A stretch of DNA of 64,000 nt. Origin: Craterostigma plantagineum. Lineage: Eukaryota > Streptophyta > Magnoliopsida > Lamiales > Linderniaceae. Of the stretch, positions 22,640-33,487 are shown piece by piece. Below the pieces are notes generated by a model. It worked only from the letters and a program-made list of their open reading frames with translations. It did not search any database and was not told the origin of the DNA. The first letter of the stretch is position 1; each line of letters begins with the position of its first letter. The stretch is taken from assembly GCA_027422505.1 (NCBI GenBank), contig JAPQWV010000012.1, forward strand, positions 20,434,001 to 20,498,000. The letters are read 5' to 3'. A program made the translations under genes and the position numbers.

Positions 22640-23747
22640 TCCTTAGTAAATTCATCAGAGACAGATTCACATACCTCATCGTCGGTCATGTTGGCCATTA
22701 GACACTCGTGGGTTTCTTGGTCACTGCTGGTATCTGACTCATCACTATTTGATTCTTCAGAGTCAGAGTCATCCCAATTTTTCCATCTTTAGCTACAAGT
22801 GCCTTTTGATACTTCTTGGTTTGGTACTGGCTTTCTCCATTTCTTTCTTAGATACTCGGCAGTCAACAGCATAGTGTCCTTTCCTGCCACATTTAAAAAA
22901 GGAGACATCAGTTTTATCAGTTTTATTCTTTAAAAATTTCTTACCGTCCGAAATACTGCTTCGACTTTTCTTTATGAACTTCCCGAATCTTCTCACGAAG
23001 AGTGCCATCACTTCGTCGGTCAGTTCCTCAGAGGTTTTCGACGTTGAGGCTTCTGGAGCTACAAGTGCTTTAACGGATTGTTCTGTAACTGCGTCTTCCA
23101 TCCTCATCTGCAGTTCAAATTCATAGGCCTTGAGATCCGCAAAGAGATCATGAACCAGTATCTTGCTGAGATCTTTTGATTCTCTCATGGCCATTGTCTT
23201 TACATCCCACTCACGAGGTAGAGCTTTCACGATTTTAGTGGCAACATCTCGGTTTTACAGTGTTCTTCCAAGAGCAGTGAGATCATTGATGATGTTCATG
23301 AATCGGCTCTCGAAGTCAGTCATTGATTATCCCAGCTTCATGTTCGCCCCGTCGTATTTTTGAATGGCTACTATAAGTTTATTTTCCCTTGTAGAGTCAT
23401 TCCCTTCACAGATTTGACAGAGTTTTCGTCCAGACCTCCTTTGCGGTTTTGCACAGCATGACTTGCCTAAATGTTCTGGTATCCAGTGTTTTGAACAGAA
23501 TGTTCTTGGCCACATTGTCGAGATTCATCAATTTCTTTTCGCCCTCTGTCCATTCACTTTTTACCTTTTCAACAGTTTGTGGTTGTGACTTATCTTGAGT
23601 ATGTAGTGGGTTGATCTTTGTCAGGAGGTCCATCTGTGATCACGTCCCACATATCTTCATTTTGGCCGCTAGATGGGTCATCATACGGATTTTCCATTCC
23701 ATGAAGTTTTCTCGGGATAACATCGGTAGCTTGCTAGAAGTATTCAT
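22640..23747 (-). pseudogene. copia gag (UBN2-type) with damaged zinc knuckle
   Basis: ATG at 23747, just downstream of the primer site, begins a copia capsid of the UBN2 type: EWTEGEKKLMNLDNVAKNIL, then TAKEVWTKTLSNLCEG, then KALPREWDVKTMAMRESKDL. The nucleocapsid knuckle reads FFKCGRKGHYAVDC, so the first cysteine of the CX2CX4HX4C motif is Phe. Stops near 23640, 23330 and 23260 break the frame. Confidence 0.8.
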
Positions 23748-23775
23748 CTTCCGCTGTTGGTGATTGAATAAACAC

Positions 23776-23787
23776 TCTCTGATACCA
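23776..23787 (-). other. Primer-binding site, initiator tRNA-Met type
   Basis: On the minus strand it reads TGGTATCAGAGA, matching 11 of 12 bases of the tRNA-iMet 3'-end complement. It sits 2 bases from the 5' LTR. This fixes the orientation of the element. Confidence 0.85.
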
Positions 23788-23789
23788 CT

Positions 23790-24770
23790 TGTTAGGATCG
23801 GCTAACGCGTTTAGAGGTGGTGAATAAACGGTTGGGTCTTTTTTGCTTATTTAACTGGTTTGTGCGTTGACTGGTATTCAATCACTGACCGGTCAGTATA
23901 AGTGCGGAAGATGATACTGAGCGATCAAGTAACCGATATGAAATGAGGTGTGTGTGAGTGTGTGTGTGTGAAGAACCGAGTTGTTTATGAAGTTCGGAGT
24001 TAACTCTCCTACGTCTCCCCTTCTTCCTCAAGAGGAAGGTTCACTAGATCTTCACTTATACAATGTGTAGTACAACCTACCAAGCCAAACACGGCTTAAT
24101 CTAATGAATCACCTAGGCAGTCGTATGTGACAATCCACCTACTTCAACAGCTTTTTATAGTCCGTTGGAATAAAGAACATAAATTACGAACAGTTATATG
24201 TCTCTTGACTTCACTTTTGATATCTCTCCTTGAAGTGTTTTAAGATTGTTGATAATAGCTTAGAATGCGTGAAGTATGTGTCTTCAGCTTGTATTCCTTC
24301 TTTTATAGCTGAGATTTGAATTAGAAGCCGTTGTGAGATAAACTCTTCACTCTGCACAGTGCATTAGTTGACTTTCCAAAATGGGTCTGTCCGGTCTTTG
24401 CTACGGTTTATCCTGCCACTTTTGCTTCATTCCTAATTTGCGCTAGCTGACCTCTACTTCCTCTTGGTTGGCAGCCTTGCATTGAATGTCTGTCTGAATT
24501 TTTCTTTTTGTCTTAGTACGCCCTTGTCTTTGTGTATCCAGCGTGTCCAAAGTCGGTCAATCTATTTCCAGTACTTCGTTAGTTTATATTGTGCTTGACC
24601 GGTCGATCGAGTTCTTCGTACTAAGTTCAATTCGGTCTTTCCAGTGTAGAGTTCGTTCCTTAGTGTAGACCAATATTTTGAACCTCCGGTTTCATGTCTT
24701 AAGCCATTGTTAGTTAAGTTATGTCAACACAAAACTATTAATCCGAATGTTTGAATTCGTATTACTAGCA
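23790..24770 (-). repeat. 5' LTR of the copia element (981 bp)
   Basis: TGTTAGGAT...ATTACTAGCA, the pair of 14057-15012. It differs by small indels and substitutions, so the insertion is not very recent. Confidence 0.9.
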
Positions 24771-24889
24771 ATACTCGTGTTCCATGGTAATTCTGCTTAG
24801 TTGTCTGCGATGGTTTTGATACTATAAATTACTAAAATAATCTATTTTCATTGGAACCCTTGAGCGTGAGTTTATTCATAGGGCCCGTT

Positions 24890-25415
24890 TGGTTGGGGAG
24901 ATGGGTTTAAGCATATTAGTTTCAGCTGGGAGTACTACTTAAGACAAGCAAACATGGCAGGTTGGAAAGGCCCAGGCCAGCCCTTCCTTTCATACCTTTC
25001 ATAGGCTGAAGCAACCCATGCGTTGCGTTTACATAGATATGCCCTTTAGTTGCATGTTCAACCTAGGCAAGACCCTACTTGCTGTTTATCCCCCATCCAT
25101 CCCTGAACTTTATTGCGGGGACAATGAAGCTTGTCTTGATTTTCTTCCCTTTAATCAAAGGGTTCCTTTAGCGAGAGAACGACGGGTATGATGAACTTTA
25201 CCCGCCTCTTGCTCTCCATAAGAGAAAGGAACTAGGAAGCGACACCCTTTCTTTGCCTTTGCCGGAAATTCATTCTTCTTTCTAAGACTAAGAGTAGGAA
25301 AATGGGTCACGGGCTAGTTTCAGTTGGGTTTAAATAATGGAGGATATGAATTTTTTGACAGTTAGGTTAATGGATTTAAATAATAATGTTGGATGTGTTT
25401 GGTAAATGGGTTTAG
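24890..25415. other. Harbinger-like terminus and organelle-like segment
   Basis: GGGCCCGTTTGGTTGGGG at about 24890 is a typical Tourist/Harbinger terminus. About 24945-25310 differs in style (balanced base composition, phrases such as GAGAGAACGACGGG and GGAAGCGACACC) and looks like plant mitochondrial intergenic DNA, judged by general resemblance only. No gene is recognised in it. Confidence 0.35.
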
Positions 25416-26110
25416 ACCATCTCCAACAGTCAACCGCAAACGCAAACGCATTTTGCAGTAACATCCATAGTTTGCAGTAACTGTTCTCCAACAGTCAACT
25501 GCAAACGCAAACGCAAAAGAATATTTCTGTAATATTCCATTCATACCAACCTTTATAACTTTTCATTATCACCCCTATATTTTACTACTTGTACAAACTA
25601 ATGCAATATTCTTTTAATTTTGAAGTCATTATCTATACACATTAAAAACATAAAACAAAACATCTATTAAAAATATCGAAATTACACAACATAACAATTG
25701 AAATAAATTGGATACACGTCGTACAAATAAAATATAAAAAATCATATTTGTAGTCAAAATAATATTTAATTATATTACATATCAATAAATTATAAAAAAA
25801 TAATAATAAATATTACTAAAATAAGTGTCAAGGTTAAAATAATTATTTATTATATCAATATCGTATCATACAATTTTCAAATTCTTTAATATATTTTTAT
25901 ATGTTCGATTTAATAATCAATACAAGTAAGGAGCTTATTTGCAAATTTAAAACTTCAAACGCATTTTTGCGTTCGGACGCAAATTTGCGTTCGAAACAGG
26001 AGAGAGAAAGCAAAAAACGCTTTTTGCATTTGCGTTTGCAGTACTGTTGGAGCAGTTTTACTGCACTTTTGCGTTTGCGTTTGCGTTTTGCGGTACTATT
26101 GGAGATGGTC
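25415..26110. mobile_element. PIF/Harbinger-type non-autonomous element (696 bp)
   Basis: Flanked by TTA at 25412-25414 and 26111-26113. The ends are GACCATCTCCAACAGT on the left and, inverted, GACCATCTCCAATAGT on the right, each followed by GCAAACGCAAACGCA repeats. TTA/TAA duplication and the CATCTCCAA terminus are hallmarks of PIF/Harbinger MITEs. The centre is AT-rich and non-coding. Confidence 0.75.
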
Positions 26111-26623
26111 TTAGATGCGATTAACTTTAATTAAAATGCAATTACAATTTTACCCTTATTTTAGTTAAAAATTTATAAGTAATGGTTTAGGGTTTGCCGT
26201 TCATCATATGCGCTATCAACGACTAAGGTATCCAATCTCTCTTTCTTTTTGTTTATTCAATTACTGAATTTTTTCTTTTCATTGGTGATTTAATAATCGC
26301 ATTACTGCTTTGATATTTGTTTCGTTTCTTTGCTAATCGATTGCTTTGCTATTCTTTCGTTTGTTGCAGTGTTTGCTTATTATGACATTGATATATGTTG
26401 TATATTGGATAGCTGTTCGTTTGTTTTATTGTATTCATTTTACTGCTCATTTGGTACTCATTGTCTTTTTTTCCTTTTTGTTGTTCTTTTACTTGTAAAC
26501 AATTCTGGTTTTTAGTGGTTTCTTTATTTGATTTCTCTTTGCTATTTGTCTTTTCGTTTATATTATGTCTTATCTTTTATGTTTGTTTATTGCTTTTTTC
26601 TTTGCTTTCTTGTTTCCTGCAAC

Positions 26624-27591
26624 ATGAAAGGGACTAAGAATAACACCAACCGTGCCTGGCTCTTATGGAAAAAAAAGATGCTTATTTTGGCTTTCAAAGA
26701 AATCATCATAGTGGATGGGGGAGCGAAAATGGATTCAATCCTGGTTTTCATCATGCATTGGAGAAGTCATTACAGAAGTACTTGCTCAACACTAACATCA
26801 AGGCTTTTCCTTCCATTGTCGAAGACAAAAACTTGGAAGAAAGATTTCTACATGTTACAGAACATGTTGAATAAATCAGGAACATGTTTTAGTCTAGACA
26901 CAAGAATGATAGATGCTACTGATGATTTCTGGAACGAGATAAAAGACGTAATTTTTATTCAAATTTATATGATCAATCATATTTTTCGAGGACGGAGTGA
27001 ACTTTTTATTTATTTATTTTCTTACAGCACTCTTCAAAACTACACAAGGCTATAAGATACAAGACATTGGCCTCTGTACGAAGACTGGTGTGAGATTTTT
27101 GGAAAAGACAGAGCTACATGAGAAAATACAATTGGAATTAATGATGAAAAGGGACTCGACTCGATGATGAGATATTGACCACGCATGCTGAAGAATTTCC
27201 AAGCGACTTCCTCACTACTAATAGAAATACTGCTGATTCACCTACATTTGATGGTCAATCTTCACCAACTAGTGCCGAGCAGAAATCCAAGAAGCTTGGT
27301 AAGAGGAAACGGCAAGTACTTGAAGATCAGGATTTCATTAATGAAATGCGAGAGATGTCTCAATAAACAAATAAAATATTATTGGAGGGAATGTCTAGGA
27401 TTGGAGGAGAGGCCGAAAATCAAAGCAAGGTTGCTGCGATAATTAAGAATATGCATTTGAACTTGTCGCCCATGCAGTTGTTTGAAGTTTCTGATGCCAT
27501 CATCAATAATTCTGGCAAACTTCAAAATTTTATAGGCATGAATGAGGCAGAGCGCTTGCACTTGGTGAAGAGCATGAGAAGAGGTTGCTGA
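26624..27591 (+). pseudogene. Myb/SANT-like ORF1 of a PIF/Harbinger transposon
   Basis: Starts near ATG 26624 (NTNRAW). A frameshift near 26660 leads to SGWGSENGFNPGFHHALEKS and IKAFPSIVEDKNLEERF. After an intron-like gap with shifts, the piece near 27069-27120 reads PLYEDWCEIFGKDRAT and then a stop. Later frames hold LGKRKRQVLEDQDFINEM and the C-terminal MNEAERLHLVKSMRRG. This is the DNA-binding partner protein of PIF/Harbinger elements (Myb/SANT-like domain). Several stops make it inactive. Confidence 0.75.
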
Positions 27592-27987
27592 ATTGTTTGA
27601 TGTTGAGGTCTTGTCATGTTTTAGGTTTATTTTATTGGAGTCTTGTCCTATTTTATGCGTCTGTTTATATCAATTGTTTGATATGTTTCTTATATGATTA
27701 TTAATAATTGCTTATTCAGCCAGTAAAACTATTTTCCAATTGCTTTTCAATATGGATTCACATTACAGATTGAATTTGGGAAATTCATGTCATCAAGTAG
27801 TAAGCAAACGGAGTTAATCATACGAAAGAAAATGAAGTAACTTATATAATATATAACTTTATGTCGCAAAAAATAAGTTTTAAGCATTATGCGCTCGACT
27901 AGAAAAGTTAACAGGGAAAAAGTTAGCTTAAAATGGAAAATAATTAGACTTAGCATTAGGAATAATAACAACGCCATTGTACATGGT
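27592..27987. other. Spacer between ORF1 and a transposase fragment
   Basis: AT-rich, with no gene recognised. It joins the 3' end of the Harbinger ORF1 (+) to the 3' end of a convergent transposase exon (-). Confidence 0.4.
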
Positions 27988-28152
27988 TCAACCATTCAAC
28001 CACTCGAGATACATGGTCGTTGCTAGATTATCTCCCCAAGCACTCCATGCTCTAGATGGTTCTTTCGAACTAATGAAATCTGCTTCATTGTCATCCCCAT
28101 TTACTTCATCTTCTTGATATCCTTCTGGGACCTCTATCCTCCAGGTCAACAT
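27988..28152 (-). pseudogene. C-terminal exon of a PIF/Harbinger transposase
   Basis: The minus-strand frame reads VPEGYQEDEVNGDDNEADFI and SRAWSAWGDNLATTMYLEWL, the acidic linker and terminal W-x-x-[WF]RD-x-[LI]A-x-x-M-[FYW] region of HARBI1-like transposases. It is convergent with the ORF1 at 26624-27591, a usual Harbinger arrangement. The upstream catalytic exons are absent; a separate transposon end (GGGCCGTTTGGTTAGGG) begins only 10 bases away. Confidence 0.65.
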
Positions 28153-28161
28153 CAATTTCAG

Positions 28162-28310
28162 GGCCGTTTGGTTAGGGTAATAGGGGTTTAGGGGATTAGT
28201 ATTAATTTGATGTTGTACTTGGTTGGATGATTTTTTTTATAGGTAAGAATTAATTAATACCCTGTCAATACCTCTAATAATGTGTTAACTAAACCAGCCT
28301 AGCCCCATAA
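28162..28310. mobile_element. Tourist-like terminus or short MITE
   Basis: GGGCCGTTTGGTTAGGG at the left is matched by an inverted, imperfect GGCTGGTTTAGTTAAC near 28305. Either this is a 150-bp MITE or the left end belongs to the transposase-bearing element to the right. Confidence 0.4.
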
Positions 28311-28830
28311 CTTTATCTAGTACTTTCGTTTTATGACTAAATTATCCTTTATAAAAAAATTCCATTTCCTATACTAGCCCTCTCAATCATTTGTCTACAG
28401 CCATCTTCCACAACCCACCTCACGTCTGTTTTCAAAATAAAAAAAAAAGTACATCATCCCACGCAATCATCGACAACCCACCGACGAGAATTTTCCAACG
28501 AATTCAACCACCGGCGAGCATCCCCGTGACGAGAAGAAGCTTCCATACAATAATATCTTACCTTGACTAAGCTTGAAAGGTGTGATTCTTTTTTAAACCT
28601 AAATATTCGAATTTAGGAATTTTCATTAATTCCATGATTCTGTGGCTTAATTACTGCTATTGGAGGATTAAATGGATCGTACCCACTATGGACTTGCTAA
28701 TTTGATTGTTTTCGTGAGGGAAGTTGGATATTTTATTGTTTTGAATTTTGATCGAAAATGAACAAAGAATGGCTGATAATTCTTTATCTTTTTTTCGTAT
28801 TGCCAAACGATTAGGTGACTAGATTCCAAA

Positions 28831-30402
28831 ATGGGCTCGAGCGAGGATGATATTGACGCAATGATGGTTCTTGGATTATTAGCTAATCACCTGCCCATGA
28901 TACAATTTGCCATATATCTTTATCGGCGGAGAAATGGATGGAGAAAACGGAAAGAGCCATGTACTTATTCTATGTATGAAATGACGCCAAAGCAAGTTGA
29001 TTACCTGAAAATTTAATATCAGATTTCCAAAGTAATTCGCATGAAAATTTGAGGATTAGAAAAGATTTGGACATTTAGGCATTGTTCTTGAGAATAATGG
29101 AGGTTTGCGGCCTTCCAAATACCTACAAATTTCTGAAATGGTGGCAATAATTCTTGGAGTATTAGCGCATCATAAGAAGACAAGAGAACAAATGTTTCAC
29201 TTTACTAGATCTACTTGGACTGTTAGTAAGCATTTCAATTCGGTACTTGATGCGGTTCTTCGACTTCATGATAAATTATTGGCCAAACCTCTTGTAAATA
29301 CTGACAATAATTTATCTAAATTCAAATATTTTCAGGTATTGGTTTCATTTTTAAAATAGTAGAAATGGTTTCTTAACTTCATGACAGCCGCTAATTTATT
29401 CTTTATTCTTTATGTAAGAATTCCTTGGGGGCCTTAGATAAGTCATACATCGATGCTACAGTGAAGTCAATGGATATCCACAACATAGAAATCGAAAGGG
29501 ACAAATTACAACCAGTGTTCTGGGAGTATTTAATGAAGATATGAGATTCATATATGTTTTGGCAGGTTGGGAGGGTTCAGTCGCAGATGGACGCGTCCTT
29601 CGAGATGCTCTATCACGAACAAATGAGCTTCGTGTTCGTAAAGGTAAATTTTTCTTACATCTAGGTTAAGTACACATATTGATTGAATTTAGTTTTTATA
29701 TTAAGCTGTATTATAAAAAATACAAGTTGCTATTATTAGCTGATAATGGATACACCAATAGCAAGTGATTTTTAACTCCTTATAGGGGTGTTCGCTATCA
29801 TTTGAAGGGTGGAGGGATAGGAACTCAAACTCCCCAAAATGAAAGAGAAGATTTTAATATGAGGCATGCAAAAGCTAGAAATGTTATTGAGTGAACTTGG
29901 GATTTGACGAATAAGAGATGGAGCATACTGCTAGACCTGGGTAATAGGCCGGCTTAACCCGGAACCAGTCCAAAACCAGAACCTGTAAAATCGGTTCTGG
30001 AGCCAGTAACCGGCCCATTAAAAGTGGTTTCGGCCGGTTCCAGGAACCAGGAACCGTGGATTACCGGTTCCGACCCACGGTTCCTGGTTCTGGTTCGGAA
30101 CCGGAACCAGAACCGGCCCAACGGCTATTTCAGTTTTTTTTCAAATTCCGGAAATAGTAAAAAAAAATAAAAAATAAAAAAATTATAATGTGCCGAACCG
30201 GAACCGGAACCGGCCCATTAGTGGCTCGTGGTTCTGCTCCGCGGTTCTGGTTTGGTCCCGAGAAAATGGTCCCGGAATCGGAACCGGAACCGGGATCGGA
30301 ACAGTGCCGAAACCGGTGGAACCGGCCCGGCCCAATCCATTACCCAGGTCTACATACTGCAGCCCTTCTTTTTATCCAATAAAAAAGCATAATAAAATTT
30401 GA
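28831..30402 (+). pseudogene. PIF/Harbinger (HARBI1-like) transposase, interrupted by a hAT MITE
   Basis: Pieces in order: an N-terminal exon from 28831; SEMVAIILGVLAHHKKTREQ (about 29136); LGALDKSYIDATV (about 29427; first catalytic Asp region); VLAGWEGSVADGRVLRDAL (about 29555; second Asp region); ADNGYTNSK (about 29740) followed by a stop; PYRGVRYHL (about 29785; third acidic region partner); NEREDFNMRHAKARNVIE (about 29838). At 29932 a hAT MITE interrupts the frame, and QPSFYPIK resumes right after it at about 30360. Stops and frame changes make it inactive. Confidence 0.8.
29932..30352. mobile_element. hAT MITE (421 bp), GGAACCGG-iterating, nested
   Basis: The 8-bp target duplication CATACTGC is exact at 29924-29931 and 30353-30360. 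The perfect terminal inverted repeat is TAGACCTGGGTAAT. The interior is built of GGAACCGG/CCGGTTCC words with an A/T centre. It sits inside a Harbinger transposase pseudogene, so it is younger than that element. Confidence 0.9.
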
Positions 30403-30539
30403 CACGTAATGAAAAAAATGGAAAAGAGTTCCAGACGTGTTACTAAAAAAACGTCACACCCTTTTTCTCTACTCTTAATCGGAAAATGGAAAATACATCA
30501 TATGCTAAAAATTACATGGTATTGGTGTTCTCCACTAGG

Positions 30540-30795
30540 GCAGTGTTTGCTTTGTAGCTGGGCTAGTAGTATGGTCTAAGCCCGTCTAATATGCGGCGGG
30601 CCAGTTTATCTGAAAATACAGGATAAAATAATATAGGTATTTGTGTTGGATAAATAATAAAGGAGCCGGTTAATATAGTTGGGACTTTTTATTTTTTCTT
30701 AGGCTTCAGTAATAAAAGCAAACATGAGATAATATATTATTAATAATATTACAACCCATTTTTCTGGGCTTTTCGATTAAAGCAAACACAGCGTG
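30540..30795. mobile_element. Tourist-like MITE candidate (about 256 bp)
   Basis: GGGCAGTGTTTGCTTTGTAG at the left pairs with the inverse of the right end, GCTGTGTTTGCTTTAATCG, and both continue to an AGCCCAG-type word. No target duplication is confirmed. Confidence 0.45.
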
Positions 30796-30830
30796 AAAAA
30801 AATCTCCATAAATTTGGATGGGCTTGCAAA

Positions 30831-32541
30831 TAGGGGTGAGCATTTAACCCGTCGGACCGCCCCACCCAATCGACCCAACCCAACCCAAACCGCAAGTGTC
30901 GGGTTAACGGGTTGATGGGTTGGTTTGGGCTTTAGAATATAAAACCGCATATTTTGTGGTCGGGTTTGGATTTGTATTTTTTAAACCGCATAAAACCGCA
31001 CCCAACCGCATATACTAAGAAATAATTTTACTATGTATGTTTAATTAGTTATTTCATAAAATAGTTGTACCAATACTAAACTCGTAAATTGTCTAGCTGG
31101 GAAGACATAAGCATTACTATACATATATAATATATTTATTACAAATGGAAATGGGAAGGCCCGTTAGGTAAAATATTAATAGCCACTAAATTAGTCCAAA
31201 GAGGTGGGAAAGTAGGCTCGGGCCTTTGATTGTAACCCACAGTCCACACAACTTAAAAAATCCTTTTAAGGAAATAACACGCGTTGGAGCTTTGTTTCAA
31301 ACCCTAATTACAGCTTTGTCCTAATCGGTTTGACAATTATCTCAGAATCAGATTTCTTCAATGCTATATTTACGTTTCATCGGCTAACTTTAAACAGATT
31401 TTATTATAAGAACAAGATGAGCTCCAGCGGAGGTGTTAATCCAGAACCAGTTGACGGAGCTAATGTGGTAACTTAGTTAACCTTCAATGATGGTCTTTGA
31501 TTTCATATATTGCTGTTGCGTTTTCATTAATTATTGTGTTTTTCATGATGTTTAGATAGAAAAAGAAGGCAACGAAACTACTTCAATCTCTCCATCTTCT
31601 AAGTATTGATGGGGATATTATGAATTTAATCAAGCATGATTTTGATAAACATTTGGAGCAGAACGGAAAAGAAGAAAATGTATCAGAGCTGGCGCAATAT
31701 TTGGCTGAAGTTCTTGTCAAAGTAGATGGCTCATTTGATATTCTGAATTGGTGGAAGGTAAATTCTTCGAGGTATCCTATTCTTTCTCGAATAGCAAGAG
31801 ATGTTTTGGCTATTCCAGTGTCTACTGTTTCTTCAGAACAAGCATTTAGTACCAGTGGTCGGATACTTGATCCTTTTCGGAGTTCATTAGATCCTAAAAC
31901 AGTGCAAGCGCTTGTTTGTACTCAAAGTTGGCTGCGTTCAAAACAACTAGATGTTGGAGAAATACTAGATGAAATACAGAAGCTAGAGGAACTTCATGAT
32001 GGTATGGTATTTATATTTCATTTTGCACTTTTATATTCATATAATGCATTCTTTACATTGTTTTATTTTTTTGTATAGAGGTTTCTGCTCCTACTTCAAA
32101 TTTGAAGGACGATAGTTGATGTGAAGCCTCAAAAGGTAAATGTTACTTGTTTAGTTTTTTTATTAAATGAATGCCATGAGCTAATTTTGATTTGAAGTAC
32201 TGATGTTTTTTCCTATTCTCAGGAACGTATGTTATCCAACTTTTGCTTGTTACTATTGTTTCTTGTTAAGATGATATTATACTATATAATATTTTATTTT
32301 TGATTCAAGTTTATGATATGTATGTTTACATTATACTTAATATGGTGGTTTTTTTGTCGTGATAAAAAGTATCGAAAAAACCGCATAAACCGCCCCAACC
32401 CAACCCAACACAAGCAAACCGCAACGTATCGGGTTAAGATTTCTATGATCGGGTTTGGGGTAAATTTTCAAAAACCGCAATACATCGGGTCGGGTTGAAA
32501 TTTCGATAAAACCCGCCCAAACCGCACCGCGCTCACCCCTA
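30831..32541 (+). mobile_element. hAT transposon, internally deleted (1711 bp)
   Basis: The 8-bp target duplication CTTGCAAA is exact at 30823-30830 and 32542-32549. The perfect 11-bp terminal inverted repeat is TAGGGGTGAGC. Subterminal regions iterate AACCCAACCC/AAACCGCA words. It encloses a transposase remnant (31417-32119). The element ends about 100 bp before the PRP39 transcript region. Confidence 0.93.
31417..32119 (+). pseudogene. hAT transposase remnant: N-terminal exon plus C-terminal dimerisation domain
   Basis: Exon 1, 31417-31467, is a 17-codon start exon (MSSSGGVNPEP) with a GT donor. An acceptor near 31557 follows, but the BED zinc finger and the DDE catalytic region are missing. 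The frame resumes at 31620 with LNWWKVNSSRYPILSRIARD, then IPVSTVSSEQAFSTSGRIL, the hAT C-terminal dimerisation domain. A last intron (32002-32078) leads to a short tail ending at 32119. This is the classic Ds-like deletion pattern. The remnant could still make a dimerisation-only peptide if expressed. Confidence 0.85.
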
Positions 32542-32639
32542 CTTGCAAATATTAACCTTTTTTAAAGTCGGGCCTAAACGGGTTAGGCCCGTGGGCAGCG
32601 AATAGCCCGTGTGGGACTGGGGACCGAGTAATTTTACAC

Positions 32640-33487
32640 ATCATTCTTAACGTCCACAGAAAAGCCCTAATTCCCAATTTGTAATCTGTGTTAAAATCTT
32701 CGAGAACTTCAGTACGACGAACGACTCTCTCGCTACAGAGGTTGGGGAAAGATATACTCACGCCGACTGTTCGCCGTCGCACCTTCTCCGTGTTGCAGGT
32801 TCGAATTTGTTTAGTCTTAATGTATTAGGACTTAATTTACTGAACTTTTTACTTCTCTGTCCGAATTTAGGTGATTTGAGTTTGTTAATTGCACTCTAAG
32901 TTTCGCATTTTTTTTGTGTGTGATTATACTGATCCATGCTCGTGGTGGAAGATAACTTTGTGTTGTGATAAACCAACCGAGGTCGGAGCTACTTTTTGTA
33001 TGTTTCTATATTTGTTTTGGAAGACCTTAGGATGAAGATGAAGTCAATTGTGGGATGGAGAACTTTGCAATGATGTATTATTCTTCTGGTGATGATAGCA
33101 AGTGAGTGCTCGGCCATATTCGGTTGGGATGCTTCCTAGTTAATTAGGACAGACACTTCCCCCTTTTAATAATTAAATTTGCCGGTGTGGGCGTAATTAT
33201 CTTTTCGGCTAAGTTTTAGAGGACTGAGATGCCTGTTATTCTTGTGTTCCTGGTAGTACGTACATCTTACGAGCTAGCATAGCATACATTATCTTGTCAC
33301 TTGTTTTGTGGACTTGAAAACTTTATACATTGAGATATTGGTTTTTCAATATCTATTGTTTGAATACATCGAATGTTCGTTATCTTCCCGTGTGAATGAT
33401 GGAGCCAATATTTTGTGTTGATCCCAATTGCGATCTGTGCTGAAACATTGTAATGCCTGCAGTTCTAGTTTGGCATTGTCGGTAAAC
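32640..33487 (+). promoter_or_regulatory. 5' leader exons and leader intron of PRP39
   Basis: The region after the hAT target duplication has GGCCCGT and AGCCCTAAT words near 32586-32671, then a pyrimidine-rich leader. A likely leader donor is GTTGCAG|GTTCG at 32798/32799, and the acceptor CCTGCAG ends at 33462, leaving 25 leader bases before the ATG. The transcription start is not determined. Confidence 0.5.

Larger units (their letters stand above)
14052..24775 (-). mobile_element. Sirevirus-like Ty1/copia LTR retrotransposon, complete but decayed
   Basis: The element spans 14057-24770 and is flanked by the 5-bp target duplication ATACT (14052-14056 and 24771-24775). It lies on the minus strand: the primer-binding site adjoins the right LTR. 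Order on the minus strand is 5' LTR, gag, protease, integrase, reverse transcriptase, RNase H, a long extra reading frame, 3' LTR. The extra frame between RNase H and the 3' LTR, LTRs of about 1 kb and several polypurine runs near the 3' end fit the Sirevirus group of plant copia elements. Every coding region carries stops or frameshifts, so it is not autonomous now. Confidence 0.9.

Noticed and set aside
14057..24770. Copia element read as an active virus-like element with an envelope gene
   Set aside because: All coding regions have stops or shifts, and the extra frame shows no signal peptide or membrane anchor.
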